DNA of 39,371 nucleotides from assembly GCA_937884755.1 (NCBI GenBank), contig CAKZYJ010000203.1, positions 1 to 39,371 of the forward strand, read 5' to 3'. Within the stretch, counting starts at the first letter, position 1. The number at the start of each line of letters is the position of its first letter. Shown in pieces: positions 1 through 8,466 of the stretch. Below the pieces are notes generated by a model, which saw nothing but the letters and a program-made list of their open reading frames with translations, was not told the origin of the DNA and made no database searches. The position numbers were made by a program, and so were the translations under genes. The stretch is from an uncultured Flammeovirgaceae bacterium (GTDB lineage: Bacteria > Bacteroidota > Bacteroidia > Cytophagales > Cyclobacteriaceae).

Positions 1-579
1 ATTGCGGCCAAGCGGTTTATCGTACACCAATCGGTATACGATGATTTTATCACGGTTTTTATGCAGAAGATGCAGCAATTAAAGCAGGGCGACCCTAACG
101 AGGGTGGTATTGACTACGGCCCCATGGCTCGGGAAGATTTGGCTATTGAATTGCTGGGGCAAGTTACTAAATCAGTAGAAGGAGGAGCAGAAGTATTATT
201 AGGTGGCAAGCGTCCCGATACGGAAGGAGCTTTCTTAGATGCCACTGTACTGACCAACATCACTCCCGGCATGCCAGCCTACGACCAGGAACTATTCGGT
301 CCGGTAGCTACTATTTTTGTGGTGAAAGACGAAGATGAGGCGGTTCGCCTGGCGAATGATTCTCCCTACGGATTGGGTGGCTCAGTTTGGACACAGGATA
401 TTGATCGTGGTAAACAGTTTGTCCGCCGAATTGAGTCGGGAGCGGTGTATATTAACAAAATGATGGCCTCGCACCCAGCTGTTCCTTTTGGAGGGATCAA
501 ACTTTCCGGCTACGGTCGTGAACTTTCGTATCTGGGTATTCGCGAATTTACTAATCAGAAAACCGTGTGGATTGATTAA
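1..579 (+). CDS. NAD(P)-dependent aldehyde dehydrogenase, C-terminal part (succinate-semialdehyde dehydrogenase-like)
   Basis: The reading frame is open from the first base of the window, so the true start and the catalytic cysteine lie upstream, outside it. About 192 C-terminal residues are visible. They begin with AAKRFIVHQSVYDDF, the stretch that follows the active-site Cys in the aldehyde dehydrogenase superfamily, and continue with the ELFGPVATIFVVKDEDEA segment and the C-terminal PFGGIKLSGYGRELS motif. The KRFIVH and GIREFTNQKTVWI segments fit the succinate-semialdehyde/aliphatic aldehyde branch, which oxidises an aldehyde to an acid using NAD(P)+ in the cytoplasm. The substrate cannot be fixed from this fragment. 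The gene stops 83 bases before the sensor kinase and is probably transcribed separately from it. Confidence 0.93.
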   Translation: MAAKRFIVHQSVYDDFITVFMQKMQQLKQGDPNEGGIDYGPMAREDLAIELLGQVTKSVEGGAEVLLGGKRPDTEGAFLDATVLTNITPGMPAYDQELFGPVATIFVVKDEDEAVRLANDSPYGLGGSVWTQDIDRGKQFVRRIESGAVYINKMMASHPAVPFGGIKLSGYGRELSYLGIREFTNQKTVWID

Positions 580-662
580 TTATTCTTTTAGATTTACGAA
601 TATTATTTCGCCAATAAGGTGAAAAAGAGTATACTTAATAAACATTGTTGCATAGTTAATAG

Positions 663-2672
663 GTGAAATTACGCAATTTACAATCCTCTTCTATGCATCA
701 AAGATTTACTTTCTTTGTTACCATACTATTTTTAGCCGGACTTAGTAGTTGCCATTCATCACCGGATGTTCCGCGGGCAGAGAAAGGCTTCCTTGATTTA
801 AGAGACTGGTCTTGGGAGAAAGGCGAAATAGCCCTCAATGGAGAATGGGATTTTTACTGGCAAGAATTAATCCCTCCCCAATCATTTTCTAAAGGATTGT
901 CTTCCGATTCCATCTACACACATGTTCCAAGCCCTTGGTTTCATGCACCTTCACAACACTTTTTTTCGCCTGATACCGGATATGCTACTTATCATCTCAA
1001 AATTCACCTACCTCCCGATTCAGTTCCTCTTTCACTACGTATTAATACCGTAGCCACGGCTATGAATATCTGGGTTAACGAAGACCCTGTGTACCAAGTA
1101 GGAAAGGTATCTACCTCAGCCCAACAGGCTATCTCTGGCATTAATCCCGATGTGGTTAGTATTCCTTACTCTCCAGTATTAGATATTGTCGCTCACATAT
1201 CTAATTATCACTACCGTAAAGGAGGAATATGGGAACCTTTCACAATAAGTACTTCAGAAACAATTTTAAGAAGCTGGATTAGAGAGCATGCCACTACATT
1301 TTTTCTTGTTGGTAGCTTTATCATCATGACCCTGTACCATATTATCCTGTATCTACACCGACGCAGTGATAAGTCTTCTCTCTACTTCAGTATTTTCTGC
1401 CTGTTGATCGTATTACGCACCCTTAGCACTGATTTATATCTAATTGCGGATATTCTACCTTACGAATGGGCAGTACGAACCGAGTTTTTTAGTTTTTACT
1501 TCTGTATACCGGTATTTGGAGCTTTTCTGTACGCTGTTTACCCTACCATATTACCCTGTGATATAGTCAGGTATAGCTTCTACATTGCCGCCGCCTTCAG
1601 CGCTGCCGTCTTTACGCTATCCACACTATGGAGCACTTATACTGTGATTCCCTACGAGATATTCACAGTAGTTGCTAGTATATACGTGTTCTACAGGCTA
1701 ATAGGCACTGCCCAATGGCATCGGCTTGATGGAATAGCCATATTTTCGCTGGGTTTTCTATGTTTATTTATCGCTCTACTCAATGATTTACTGTACGCCA
1801 ATTATCTGATAGATACGTTCTTTATAGCCCCATTTGGCCTATTTCTTTTTCTGTTTTTCCAGTCAGCCTTACTATCCCGAAGGTTTTCACGAGCAGCTAA
1901 TGATTTGGAGTACACCAACGCTCAGTTAGAGCAGCGTAATCATCAAGTTCAGGAGAGAAACGATGCTTTAAACAAGCTTAATCAGGAGATGGATGTTTTC
2001 GTCTACCGCACTTCTCACGACTTACGCGCCCCGCTCACTTCTTTGCTGGGCATCATTGCCCTAATGCGCAATGAATCCATCTCTACCGAGATAATCTCTT
2101 ACCTAGATCTTCAGGAACGATCAATTAACAAACTAGATAGCTTTATTAAGGAGATTTTAGACTATTCACGAAATTCCCGGCTCGATGCTGAGCCCCAGAT
2201 TGTTGATTTTCAGACACTAATTGAGGATACATATGCGCTATATACTCACCTTCCTCAGTTCGAAAAAATTGATAAGCAAACTACAATTACTCAGATGGTT
2301 CCGTTTGGGGGGGATAAAAAACGGCTGGAAGTAATATTTAATAATCTGTTATCTAATGCACTGCGCTACTATAATCCTTACGAGGAAAATCCCTTTATAG
2401 ATACCAAAGTGGATATTGACGAATCCCAGGCAGTAATCAGGATACAGGACAATGGTTTGGGCATTGCACTTGAGCATCAGGAACGAATTTTTGAGATGTT
2501 TTACCGGGCTAATACCAACAGCGAAGGTTCCGGGTTAGGGCTGTTTTTGGTTAAAGAAACTATTGAGAAGATAGGAGGAAGCGTAAAAATTGAGTCTGAA
2601 GTAAATAAAGGCACACTATTCACAGTACACTTACCTAACCAAGCAGTGATTGATGAAGTGGCTGCGGAGTAA
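663..2672 (+). CDS. 7TMR-DISM sensor histidine kinase
   Basis: Membrane-bound two-component histidine kinase. The longest frame starts with GTG at 663, but ATG at 693 (residue 11) gives a cleaner signal peptide with a possible lipobox ending LSSC, so 693 may be the true start. Residues about 45-200 resemble the 7TMR-DISM extracellular sensor (IALNGEWDFYW). Residues about 210-405 hold about seven hydrophobic helices. A short coiled coil follows, then HisKA with the phospho-acceptor His452 in TSHDLRAPL, and HATPase_c with an N box (NNLLSNALRYY), G1 (DNGLGI) and G2 (GSGLGLFLV). There is no receiver domain and no adjacent response regulator, so the partner is elsewhere. DISM sensors are thought to bind carbohydrates or other small ligands; the ligand here is unknown. 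Confidence 0.93.
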   Translation: MKLRNLQSSSMHQRFTFFVTILFLAGLSSCHSSPDVPRAEKGFLDLRDWSWEKGEIALNGEWDFYWQELIPPQSFSKGLSSDSIYTHVPSPWFHAPSQHFFSPDTGYATYHLKIHLPPDSVPLSLRINTVATAMNIWVNEDPVYQVGKVSTSAQQAISGINPDVVSIPYSPVLDIVAHISNYHYRKGGIWEPFTISTSETILRSWIREHATTFFLVGSFIIMTLYHIILYLHRRSDKSSLYFSIFCLLIVLRTLSTDLYLIADILPYEWAVRTEFFSFYFCIPVFGAFLYAVYPTILPCDIVRYSFYIAAAFSAAVFTLSTLWSTYTVIPYEIFTVVASIYVFYRLIGTAQWHRLDGIAIFSLGFLCLFIALLNDLLYANYLIDTFFIAPFGLFLFLFFQSALLSRRFSRAANDLEYTNAQLEQRNHQVQERNDALNKLNQEMDVFVYRTSHDLRAPLTSLLGIIALMRNESISTEIISYLDLQERSINKLDSFIKEILDYSRNSRLDAEPQIVDFQTLIEDTYALYTHLPQFEKIDKQTTITQMVPFGGDKKRLEVIFNNLLSNALRYYNPYEENPFIDTKVDIDESQAVIRIQDNGLGIALEHQERIFEMFYRANTNSEGSGLGLFLVKETIEKIGGSVKIESEVNKGTLFTVHLPNQAVIDEVAAE

Positions 2673-2683
2673 CTAACTTTCTT

Positions 2684-3427
2684 TTAGTCAATCCCCATTT
2701 GCTGCTTGGCCCGTTCTAAGTCAGCTGGAGTATCTACACTCAAACTCTCATGTTGGGTAAGCCCTACTTTGATAGTGTAGCCGTTCTCAATCCAGCGCAA
2801 CTGCTCCAGCGATTCGGCTTTCTCCAAAGATGAAACTGGCAGTTGGGTAATCTCCCGCAAAATATCAGCTCGGTAGGCGTACAGGTGTACGTGTTTGTAG
2901 AAGGTATGATAGTTAAGCCACTGCTCAAGCGGTACATCTCTGAGATAAGGAACCGCCGTGCGGCTGAAGTATATTGCCTCCTGCTGAGTATTAAAAATCA
3001 CCTTCATCATATTCGGGTTCGTCAGCACCGTAGCATCACGAATTTCGGATACTAACGTACCTAGCTGCGTTTGTCCATCCAGCAAACTAGCCAGTTCATT
3101 AATAGCCTCGGGCTGCACAAAAGGTTCTTCTCCCTGAATGTTGACTACATAATCGTATACTTCTGCCTGCTGATCGAGAGCCTCCCGGCAGCGGTCGGTG
3201 CCCGATGGGTGATCCGGGCTGGTCATACAGACTTCGCCGCCAAAGCCAACGACGTGTTCTTCTATCGTTGGGTGGTCGGTAGCTACTACTACTTTGCTAA
3301 GTTTCTGGGCTTGGGTAGATTGTTCATATACGCGCTGCACCATACTTTTTCCGCCAATATCGGCCAGCACTTTCTGCGGAAAACGGGAAGAAGCCCAACG
3401 GGCCGGAATAATACCAAGTATCTTCAT
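2684..3427 (-). CDS. kdsB: 3-deoxy-manno-octulosonate cytidylyltransferase (CMP-Kdo synthetase)
   Basis: Transfers CMP from CTP to Kdo, activating it for lipid A-Kdo assembly in the inner leaflet. The 247-residue length is typical. The N-terminal nucleotide-binding motif IPARWASSRFPQKVLAD is clear, although the usual Gly after Pro is Gln here. Further family signatures are VVVATDH, the GTDRC segment, VNIQGEEPFV and the C-terminal SLEQLRWIENGY. The gene converges with the sensor kinase with an 11-base gap. Upstream, the gap to the DUF427 gene contains an imperfect inverted repeat made of GAATGA-like words, which may terminate the DUF427 transcript. The presence of kdsB indicates a Gram-negative outer membrane with Kdo-containing LPS. 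Confidence 0.95.
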   Translation of the reverse strand: MKILGIIPARWASSRFPQKVLADIGGKSMVQRVYEQSTQAQKLSKVVVATDHPTIEEHVVGFGGEVCMTSPDHPSGTDRCREALDQQAEVYDYVVNIQGEEPFVQPEAINELASLLDGQTQLGTLVSEIRDATVLTNPNMMKVIFNTQQEAIYFSRTAVPYLRDVPLEQWLNYHTFYKHVHLYAYRADILREITQLPVSSLEKAESLEQLRWIENGYTIKVGLTQHESLSVDTPADLERAKQQMGID

Positions 3428-3439
3428 GGACAGAAAACA

Positions 3440-3499
3440 AAATGATTGAATGAGTGAATGTAAAGATATTCTTCCATTCTTTCATTCGGTCATTCATTT
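3440..3499. repeat. Imperfect intergenic inverted repeat of GAATGA-type words
   Basis: The left arm (3440-3460) and right arm (3475-3499) are near reverse complements. Both consist of repeated (A)ATGA/GAATG words. The repeat reaches into the stop codon of the DUF427 gene (3498) and lies just upstream of kdsB on the minus strand. It could act as a terminator-like hairpin or be a genome-specific repeat; the sequence alone does not decide. Confidence 0.55.
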
Positions 3500-3782
3500 A
3501 CTCCGTAACCTGCACTTTGTTGGTATAAAAAGCTACGTGGTCTTTAATCTGCCGGGCAGCATCCTTAGGTTCAGGATAGTACCAGGCAACATCGTTGGCC
3601 GTCTCTCCGTCTACTTCTAAGCTGTAGTAGGAAGCTTTGCCTTTCCAGGGGCAGGTAGTGTGCGTGTCGCTACTCTTGAAATAATTCTTATTAATTGATT
3701 CCGGGGGGAAGTAATGATTTCCTTCTACCACTTCAGTTTGGTCGCTTTCGGCAATGACCTGATCATTAAAAATAGCCTTCAT
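3498..3782 (-). CDS. DUF427 domain-containing protein
   Basis: A 94-residue soluble protein with the DUF427 pattern: an N-terminal MKAIFNDQVIAES strand, the YFPPESI segment, a conserved CPWKGKASYYSL core and the C-terminal AWYYPEPKDAA motif. DUF427 proteins are small beta-barrel-like cytoplasmic proteins without an established reaction. The length matches single-domain members. It is on the same strand as kdsB but separated by about 70 bases containing an inverted repeat, so it is probably its own transcription unit. No link to lipopolysaccharide synthesis is implied by sequence. Confidence 0.9.
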   Translation of the reverse strand: MKAIFNDQVIAESDQTEVVEGNHYFPPESINKNYFKSSDTHTTCPWKGKASYYSLEVDGETANDVAWYYPEPKDAARQIKDHVAFYTNKVQVTE

Positions 3783-3884
3783 AATCGTTTCAATGTTATG
3801 GTAGCCGCCGCGCGGTATTACAGTGCTAAAGTGCTTGGGCGGCCACCGAGCTAGTGCGGCAATATTGCCTTTCTATTCCAACCT

Positions 3885-4233
3885 GATTCATGCTAAAGAG
3901 TTACGATAAACTCTCAGGTGTATCTTAGATTGTCAAATTTATGACGAATGGAGACAAATAATTTGGGGTATTGGATCTCATAAATGGTATACTCTACTCC
4001 CTAAACCTATGAACCTGTACGGATTACGAATTCCTGACCCAAAATATAAGAAACACCTATTGACTGTTGGTGGTGACATACTACTGCCAACCAGCGGCAT
4101 TACCATGTGGTCGCTATTGGTAGCCAGCTTATTGTAGAGGGACTGGGCGAGGTATTTCCTACCTGACTGGAACTACCCAGCACATCTGATATTAAAAGAT
4201 AATACTAACCAGCAGCATGGCTCAAAATAGTTC
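3885..4233 (+). pseudogene. Possible decayed coding stretch (frameshift and in-frame stop), with a fragment resembling the next lipoprotein gene
   Basis: No intact gene fills 3783-4233. On the plus strand one frame stays open from about 3913 to 4134, passing an ATG at 4009 and reading as an ordinary mixed-composition protein. It then meets a TAG at 4135-4137 and continues in the same frame to a TAG near 4228. The final codons read KDNTNQQHGSK, resembling KDSSDQQHGW in the lipoprotein encoded at 4661-5257. At DNA level ACCAGCAGCATGGCT is identical at 4208-4222 and 4971-4985. I infer a rearranged or decaying gene copy; open frames of this length also occur by chance, so confidence is low. Confidence 0.28.
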
Positions 4234-4437
4234 TTAATAATGATACTCAATCCACACGTATAATGAATCAACGGGTAGATCGATATTCTTCTGATCTTTC
4301 GGGCAAGAGTAGCAGTACTTGGGCGGTTGCTTAATAGTAGAGTACGAACGACCAGCCATAACATCTTCCTCTTCACAGGCACTAAACGAAAGTAAACCGA
4401 ACAGAAGAAACAGAGATACTGAAAGAGACTTTTTCAT
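4234..4437 (-). CDS. Small hypothetical lipoprotein
   Basis: A 67-residue protein that I do not recognise. The N-terminus is a lipoprotein signal: two Lys, a hydrophobic core (LSVSLFLLFGLLSF) and a lipobox ending FSAC, giving a lipidated Cys near residue 21. An acidic EEED follows immediately. The mature part is only about 47 residues and holds a CYSC pair, suggesting a disulfide or a metal site. It is divergent from the lipoprotein gene at 4661, with about 220 bases between them. It may be an outer-membrane-associated peptide. The signal peptide is the main reason to accept such a short frame. Confidence 0.6.
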   Translation of the reverse strand: MKKSLSVSLFLLFGLLSFSACEEEDVMAGRSYSTIKQPPKYCYSCPKDQKNIDLPVDSLYVWIEYHY

Positions 4438-4660
4438 AGTTACGGTCAGTTTGATTGCAGGAACATCCTTTATTAAGTAGTGTCCATCAGCCAGAATAAA
4501 TCATCAATTCAGAAAGAATACGAATTGTCATACCGTACTGCGAGGTTTAAATCAGCAAGAAAAAATAGCCTTATAGCTTATTTTAGAGACAAGTCAATCT
4601 ATTTTTACCAAAAGGGCGTTACAAAGCTTAACCTTAAGCACAATAAACCGTTCTCGAGGT

Positions 4661-5257
4661 ATGAAAAATACACTTGTTGGTGCTATTTCCCTTTTCGTAA
4701 TACTCACTGCCTGTAATTATACCGCGGAAGTATCCGGTGAACTGAACGAAGAACCTTATTTTGACCTCCCCAACCTGGTTCAGCAGCAACTGGCTCAAAT
4801 AAACTCACTTCAGCCTTCGGTAGAAATTGTAGCCCGAATCGGTGATCAGCAGGAATCGCAAACTGTAAAAAAAGATAGTGCTGACTGGGCGGAAACCCTT
4901 AAACTCTTCAGTGATGTAAATATTAACCGTCCGGTATTGCAAGGGAGCTACTCAGTGAAGGATAGCAGCGACCAGCAGCATGGCTGGCAAGCGAAAGTGT
5001 ACCGGGCCAAACAACCAGATAAGGTAGAAGTCCCTTACCTAATTGTTTATTACCAAGGCACCTTGGAGAAGGTACAGCGGATTGAAACTGAATTTCGGGA
5101 GAAAAACCCTCTTTATCGTACCTCTCGGCAATTGACTATGCAGCTAGAACCGGTAGAAACTGGCTCTCGTTTGGTGAGCTACCAAAGCAGCGGCAGCCAA
5201 AAGATGATCTTTCGAGATCGGGTAGATTATTTTCTAAAGGCCCGTTTGCTATACTAG
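4661..5257 (+). CDS. Hypothetical lipoprotein
   Basis: A 198-residue protein of unrecognised family. The ATG at 4661 gives a signal peptide with a clear lipobox (ILTAC, Cys at about residue 18), predicting export and lipidation. The mature part alternates helical (QQQLAQINSLQPS) and beta-rich segments. The C-terminal half, with repeated strands (QLTMQLEPVETGSRLVSY), is compatible with a small beta-sandwich or lipocalin-like fold, but this is only an impression. It converges with the tyrosine autokinase gene with an 8-base gap, so the two 3' ends nearly touch. A short segment around QQHG is echoed in the decayed stretch upstream (4190-4230). Confidence 0.8.
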   Translation: MKNTLVGAISLFVILTACNYTAEVSGELNEEPYFDLPNLVQQQLAQINSLQPSVEIVARIGDQQESQTVKKDSADWAETLKLFSDVNINRPVLQGSYSVKDSSDQQHGWQAKVYRAKQPDKVEVPYLIVYYQGTLEKVQRIETEFREKNPLYRTSRQLTMQLEPVETGSRLVSYQSSGSQKMIFRDRVDYFLKARLLY

Positions 5258-5265
5258 TCAGTACT

Positions 5266-7641
5266 CTACCTTTTTCTCACCATGTCTCTAACTTTAGCAA
5301 GTAAACCGTGGGGCTTTTCGGGAGTAGAGTAGTAGCCGTACCCGTATTTCTCGTAGGTGTAGCCGTATTCGTTAATGGCATCTACACTGTTAAGGATCAG
5401 TCCTAGGTGCTCATAATTTCGGGTGAACTGGATACGATCTAAGGTTTTCAGGAAGACCTTACGAGAGAAATTAGCCCGAACTACATATAGCGGAACATCA
5501 ACTTTCTCCATCACCAGTATTCCGTCAGTTACCAGCCCTACCGGTGGGGTATCAATCACTACCAGATCATATCGTTTTTTTACTTCTTCAAGCAGTTTAG
5601 TAAAATGCTTACTACCGATTAACTCAGCTGGATTGGGTGGGGTTGGACCAGCAGGAATGAAGTCCAGGTTATCAATTTTGGAGGTTTGCAGGCAGTCATC
5701 TATCGTATGCCTACCAATCAGAATGGTACTGGCACCCTGCTCAAAATTACTGGTTTCAAAAGCTTTATGAACCTTGGGCTTCCGCAAATCAAGATCAATC
5801 AAAACCACTCGCTGCCCAGACATAGCCAAAATATTAGCCAGGTTAGCAGCCACAAACGTTTTACCTTCAGTGCTAACGGTAGAGGTTACGGAAATAACCT
5901 TTTTCTCTTTATCCAACCCCATAAACTGAAGATTAGTACGAATGGCCCTGAATGCCTCGCTAATAGCTGATTTGGGAGAATCATTTACTACAATAGTGGC
6001 GGGCATTGACTTAGCCTGCCGGTATTTGGGAACACTCCCTACAATGGGAGTCTGTGTATGACGTTCCAATTCCGATTGACTGCTAATCTTATCGTGAACC
6101 ACGTAGGAAACCAGCAAAAATGCCACACTTAGTACTAATCCTAGCACTCCACCAGCCACCCGGATCAAGAATTTTTCGGGCGCAACCGGGGCGCTGGGCA
6201 ATGTAGCAGGCAACAATACGACGAAGTCAGTAACGGTGCCTGCTTTAGCAATTTCCAACTCGTTCTTTTTCTGAATCAATGAAAGAAAAATTTCTTCATA
6301 CAAGGCATGATACCGCTGGTTCCGGTTATAGGTTGTACCTCGTGAAGGCAGACGAACGAACTCCTCTTCAATCATCTCTCTTTTTTCGGCCAGTAAGTCA
6401 ATTTCTTCCTTCAGTCGTATGTTGTAGCTAGCGAGCAGTTCCAGCACATTACTCTTAATTTGGGCAATGCGCCGGTCCTTAATTTGAAAAGCAAGCGATT
6501 TTTCTTTATATGATCCGGATGATAACTCACGGTCATTAATAAGTTTGTTCAACTCCTGAATATAGGTCAGTATGTCAGGTGGATACTCGTTGAATAAACT
6601 AGGCTCTTCAGGAATTACTTCCTCGTCTCGCACTAGTTGGCTTAGCTTATTAACTGCCTCTTGCATCTGCACTAATTCAAATCGCTGATTTTCAAGTGTT
6701 TCCAGCTTCAATATAGCTTCGCCTATTTCCGATCTCAGGTCGTTCGTACGGTTCTGGATAGTGAAGTTTTCAAAGTAATCTTCGTATTGGCCTAGGCGAT
6801 CCTCAATCGCCGCCAACTGAGTGTCTAAGAATTCTAATTTTTGCTCGGTGGCCTGATTTTTTTTCTCAGTAGTGTATTTCAAGTATACCGAATCAATAAC
6901 TGCCACTAAATCGCGTACTTTTTGCCGGTCATATCCCTGAAAACCGATACGAAGGGTATTAGCATTCAGGTTGACTGGTTCAACTTTCATGTTCCGAGAA
7001 AGGTAGCCGACTTGTGCTTGCTTGCTATTGATCGTAAAATAGTGCTTTATGTCATCGCGGGGCGACTGGTAATAATCAGTAAGTGTAATAATAAATTGGA
7101 AGTCAGAGCTAATAATTTTTTCCCCAAACAGATACGCTCGGGATATGACTTCGTCGCCTACCGAGTAGGACAAAACAAATTGTTCGTCGTTGAGGATCTC
7201 AACATCAAAAGGACGGTCATGTATTACCGAATTCTTAACCACACACTCTACCCGAAACGGCGAGTTTAGGTAACGTTCTTGAAAGAGAACCCTTCCGTAA
7301 ACATAGTAGCTTATATCCATGCGGGTAGCCTCTACTACCCGGTTAAAAAATAAGTCGGATCGGAGTAACTCAATCTCGCCCGCCATATTATCTATATTCT
7401 GAGCCATTGAGCCAAACCCTAAAATATTGGCCTTGTCCTCAATATCCAGTTTAATCACCGACTCCGACTCGAAAACCGGGCGGGTCCACCGCACGTACAG
7501 ATAGGCTGCCAGGTTGGTGACCAGTACAATGAGCAGAACCCACCATACGTTCTTTTTCAGTAGGAAAAATATTTTCCGCTGATCAATCTGATTAGTAGCA
7601 GTACTAGTGTAATAGGACGATAACTTATTCTCAGTAGCCAT
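5266..7641 (-). CDS. Wzc-like polysaccharide co-polymerase / bacterial tyrosine autokinase
   Basis: A 791-residue inner-membrane protein for chain-length control and export of an extracellular polysaccharide. Order of parts: first transmembrane helix at about residues 31-50, a Wzz domain and long periplasmic coiled coils to about 470, a second transmembrane helix near 480-505, then a cytoplasmic BY-kinase domain. The kinase has Walker A-type STEGKT, Walker A' VVLIDLDLRKP and Walker B LVVIDTPP. The C-terminus carries a tyrosine cluster, EYGYTYEKYGYGYY, seven Tyr in about 13 residues, the usual autophosphorylation tail. It starts 6 bases after the Wza-like gene and is surely co-transcribed with it. 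Phosphatase and polymerase partners are not in the window. Confidence 0.95.
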   Translation of the reverse strand: MATENKLSSYYTSTATNQIDQRKIFFLLKKNVWWVLLIVLVTNLAAYLYVRWTRPVFESESVIKLDIEDKANILGFGSMAQNIDNMAGEIELLRSDLFFNRVVEATRMDISYYVYGRVLFQERYLNSPFRVECVVKNSVIHDRPFDVEILNDEQFVLSYSVGDEVISRAYLFGEKIISSDFQFIITLTDYYQSPRDDIKHYFTINSKQAQVGYLSRNMKVEPVNLNANTLRIGFQGYDRQKVRDLVAVIDSVYLKYTTEKKNQATEQKLEFLDTQLAAIEDRLGQYEDYFENFTIQNRTNDLRSEIGEAILKLETLENQRFELVQMQEAVNKLSQLVRDEEVIPEEPSLFNEYPPDILTYIQELNKLINDRELSSGSYKEKSLAFQIKDRRIAQIKSNVLELLASYNIRLKEEIDLLAEKREMIEEEFVRLPSRGTTYNRNQRYHALYEEIFLSLIQKKNELEIAKAGTVTDFVVLLPATLPSAPVAPEKFLIRVAGGVLGLVLSVAFLLVSYVVHDKISSQSELERHTQTPIVGSVPKYRQAKSMPATIVVNDSPKSAISEAFRAIRTNLQFMGLDKEKKVISVTSTVSTEGKTFVAANLANILAMSGQRVVLIDLDLRKPKVHKAFETSNFEQGASTILIGRHTIDDCLQTSKIDNLDFIPAGPTPPNPAELIGSKHFTKLLEEVKKRYDLVVIDTPPVGLVTDGILVMEKVDVPLYVVRANFSRKVFLKTLDRIQFTRNYEHLGLILNSVDAINEYGYTYEKYGYGYYSTPEKPHGLLAKVRDMVRKR

Positions 7642-7647
7642 AGTCGC

Positions 7648-8457
7648 TTACTGTGATAGTTGATTTACTAACAAAATTAATGTTAATGTACTGGTTATCA
7701 AGGAAAGAATGGGAGATATATCACGAAGAACTTCTGAGGTTATTCTCTGCACCGGTTGTACGTAAACAATATCACCAGGCAATACTTTTAACGATGCCTG
7801 TTTCATGCCCTCAATAGTAGAAAGGTTAATAATTCTTACTTCCGGATCATCTAGGTCACCCCGTATGAGTCTGATAATGTCGGTTCTTGAGCCTGTCCCT
7901 ACGCCTCCCGCTAAGGCTAAAACTTCAATCAGGTTGGTATTTTCGTTGAACAGTGGAATTACCTGTCCCCCGGTAGAGCCTAAAACAATTACCCGTTTAT
8001 TAATATAGTTGAGCAGTACGTAAGTATCTTCGTAAAACTCATTATAGCGCTGTTTTAGCAGAACTGTAGCCTCTTCGAGCGTGCATCCGGCTATTCCTAT
8101 CTCGCCTACTAAAGGTAGTGCTACTATACCTCTGCGCTGCACCAGGGACTGAGGGTTTTGTACGTTCTGAATATTCTGATTCATCACTCCCCCTCCTATT
8201 TCCCGCATAATTTCCCGGTTAGGATCAATCAGCAATTCACCATCGTTAGTATACACTTCTAACTCCAGAAAGTCATTAGGCTGAATAACGTAGTTTTTGG
8301 TGGCATCAGCTATAGCTATTTGCAGTTCTTCCTTAATAATCTCCTCCTCGGTAGCGAAGAGAATACGGTTACGATAAGCCCCACAGGAGCTAACTAATAG
8401 CAGAATATAAATGCTGATGGATAATCTGGTGAGAGTGGAGCGAAAAAGTTGACTCAA
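7648..8457 (-). CDS. Wza-like polysaccharide export outer-membrane lipoprotein
   Basis: A 269-residue polysaccharide biosynthesis/export protein. The signal peptide ends in LLLVSSC, a lipobox, so it is lipidated. A Poly_export segment follows (YVIQPNDFLELEVYTNDGE), then an SLBB-type ligand-binding region (VIVLGSTGGQVIP to the end of the soluble part). The C-terminal 25 residues (ISPILSLITSTLTLILLVN) form one hydrophobic helix, like the outer-membrane-spanning helix of Wza. Shorter than E. coli Wza (about 380), which is usual in Bacteroidota. It lies between rmlC and the Wzc-like gene with gaps of under 10 bases, so it forms the trans-envelope exporter with Wzc. Confidence 0.93.
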   Translation of the reverse strand: MSQLFRSTLTRLSISIYILLLVSSCGAYRNRILFATEEEIIKEELQIAIADATKNYVIQPNDFLELEVYTNDGELLIDPNREIMREIGGGVMNQNIQNVQNPQSLVQRRGIVALPLVGEIGIAGCTLEEATVLLKQRYNEFYEDTYVLLNYINKRVIVLGSTGGQVIPLFNENTNLIEVLALAGGVGTGSRTDIIRLIRGDLDDPEVRIINLSTIEGMKQASLKVLPGDIVYVQPVQRITSEVLRDISPILSLITSTLTLILLVNQLSQ

Positions 8458-8466
8458 TACAATAAC

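Noticed and set aside
3071-3445. Long antisense frame inside kdsB
   Set aside because: Shadow of a well-supported gene; composition and lack of motifs do not support coding.
4480-4716. 78-codon open frame upstream of the lipoprotein gene
   Set aside because: Overlaps the signal peptide of the better-supported lipoprotein at 4661, has no signal or family features, and is Lys/Ser/Tyr-rich like noncoding AT-rich sequence.
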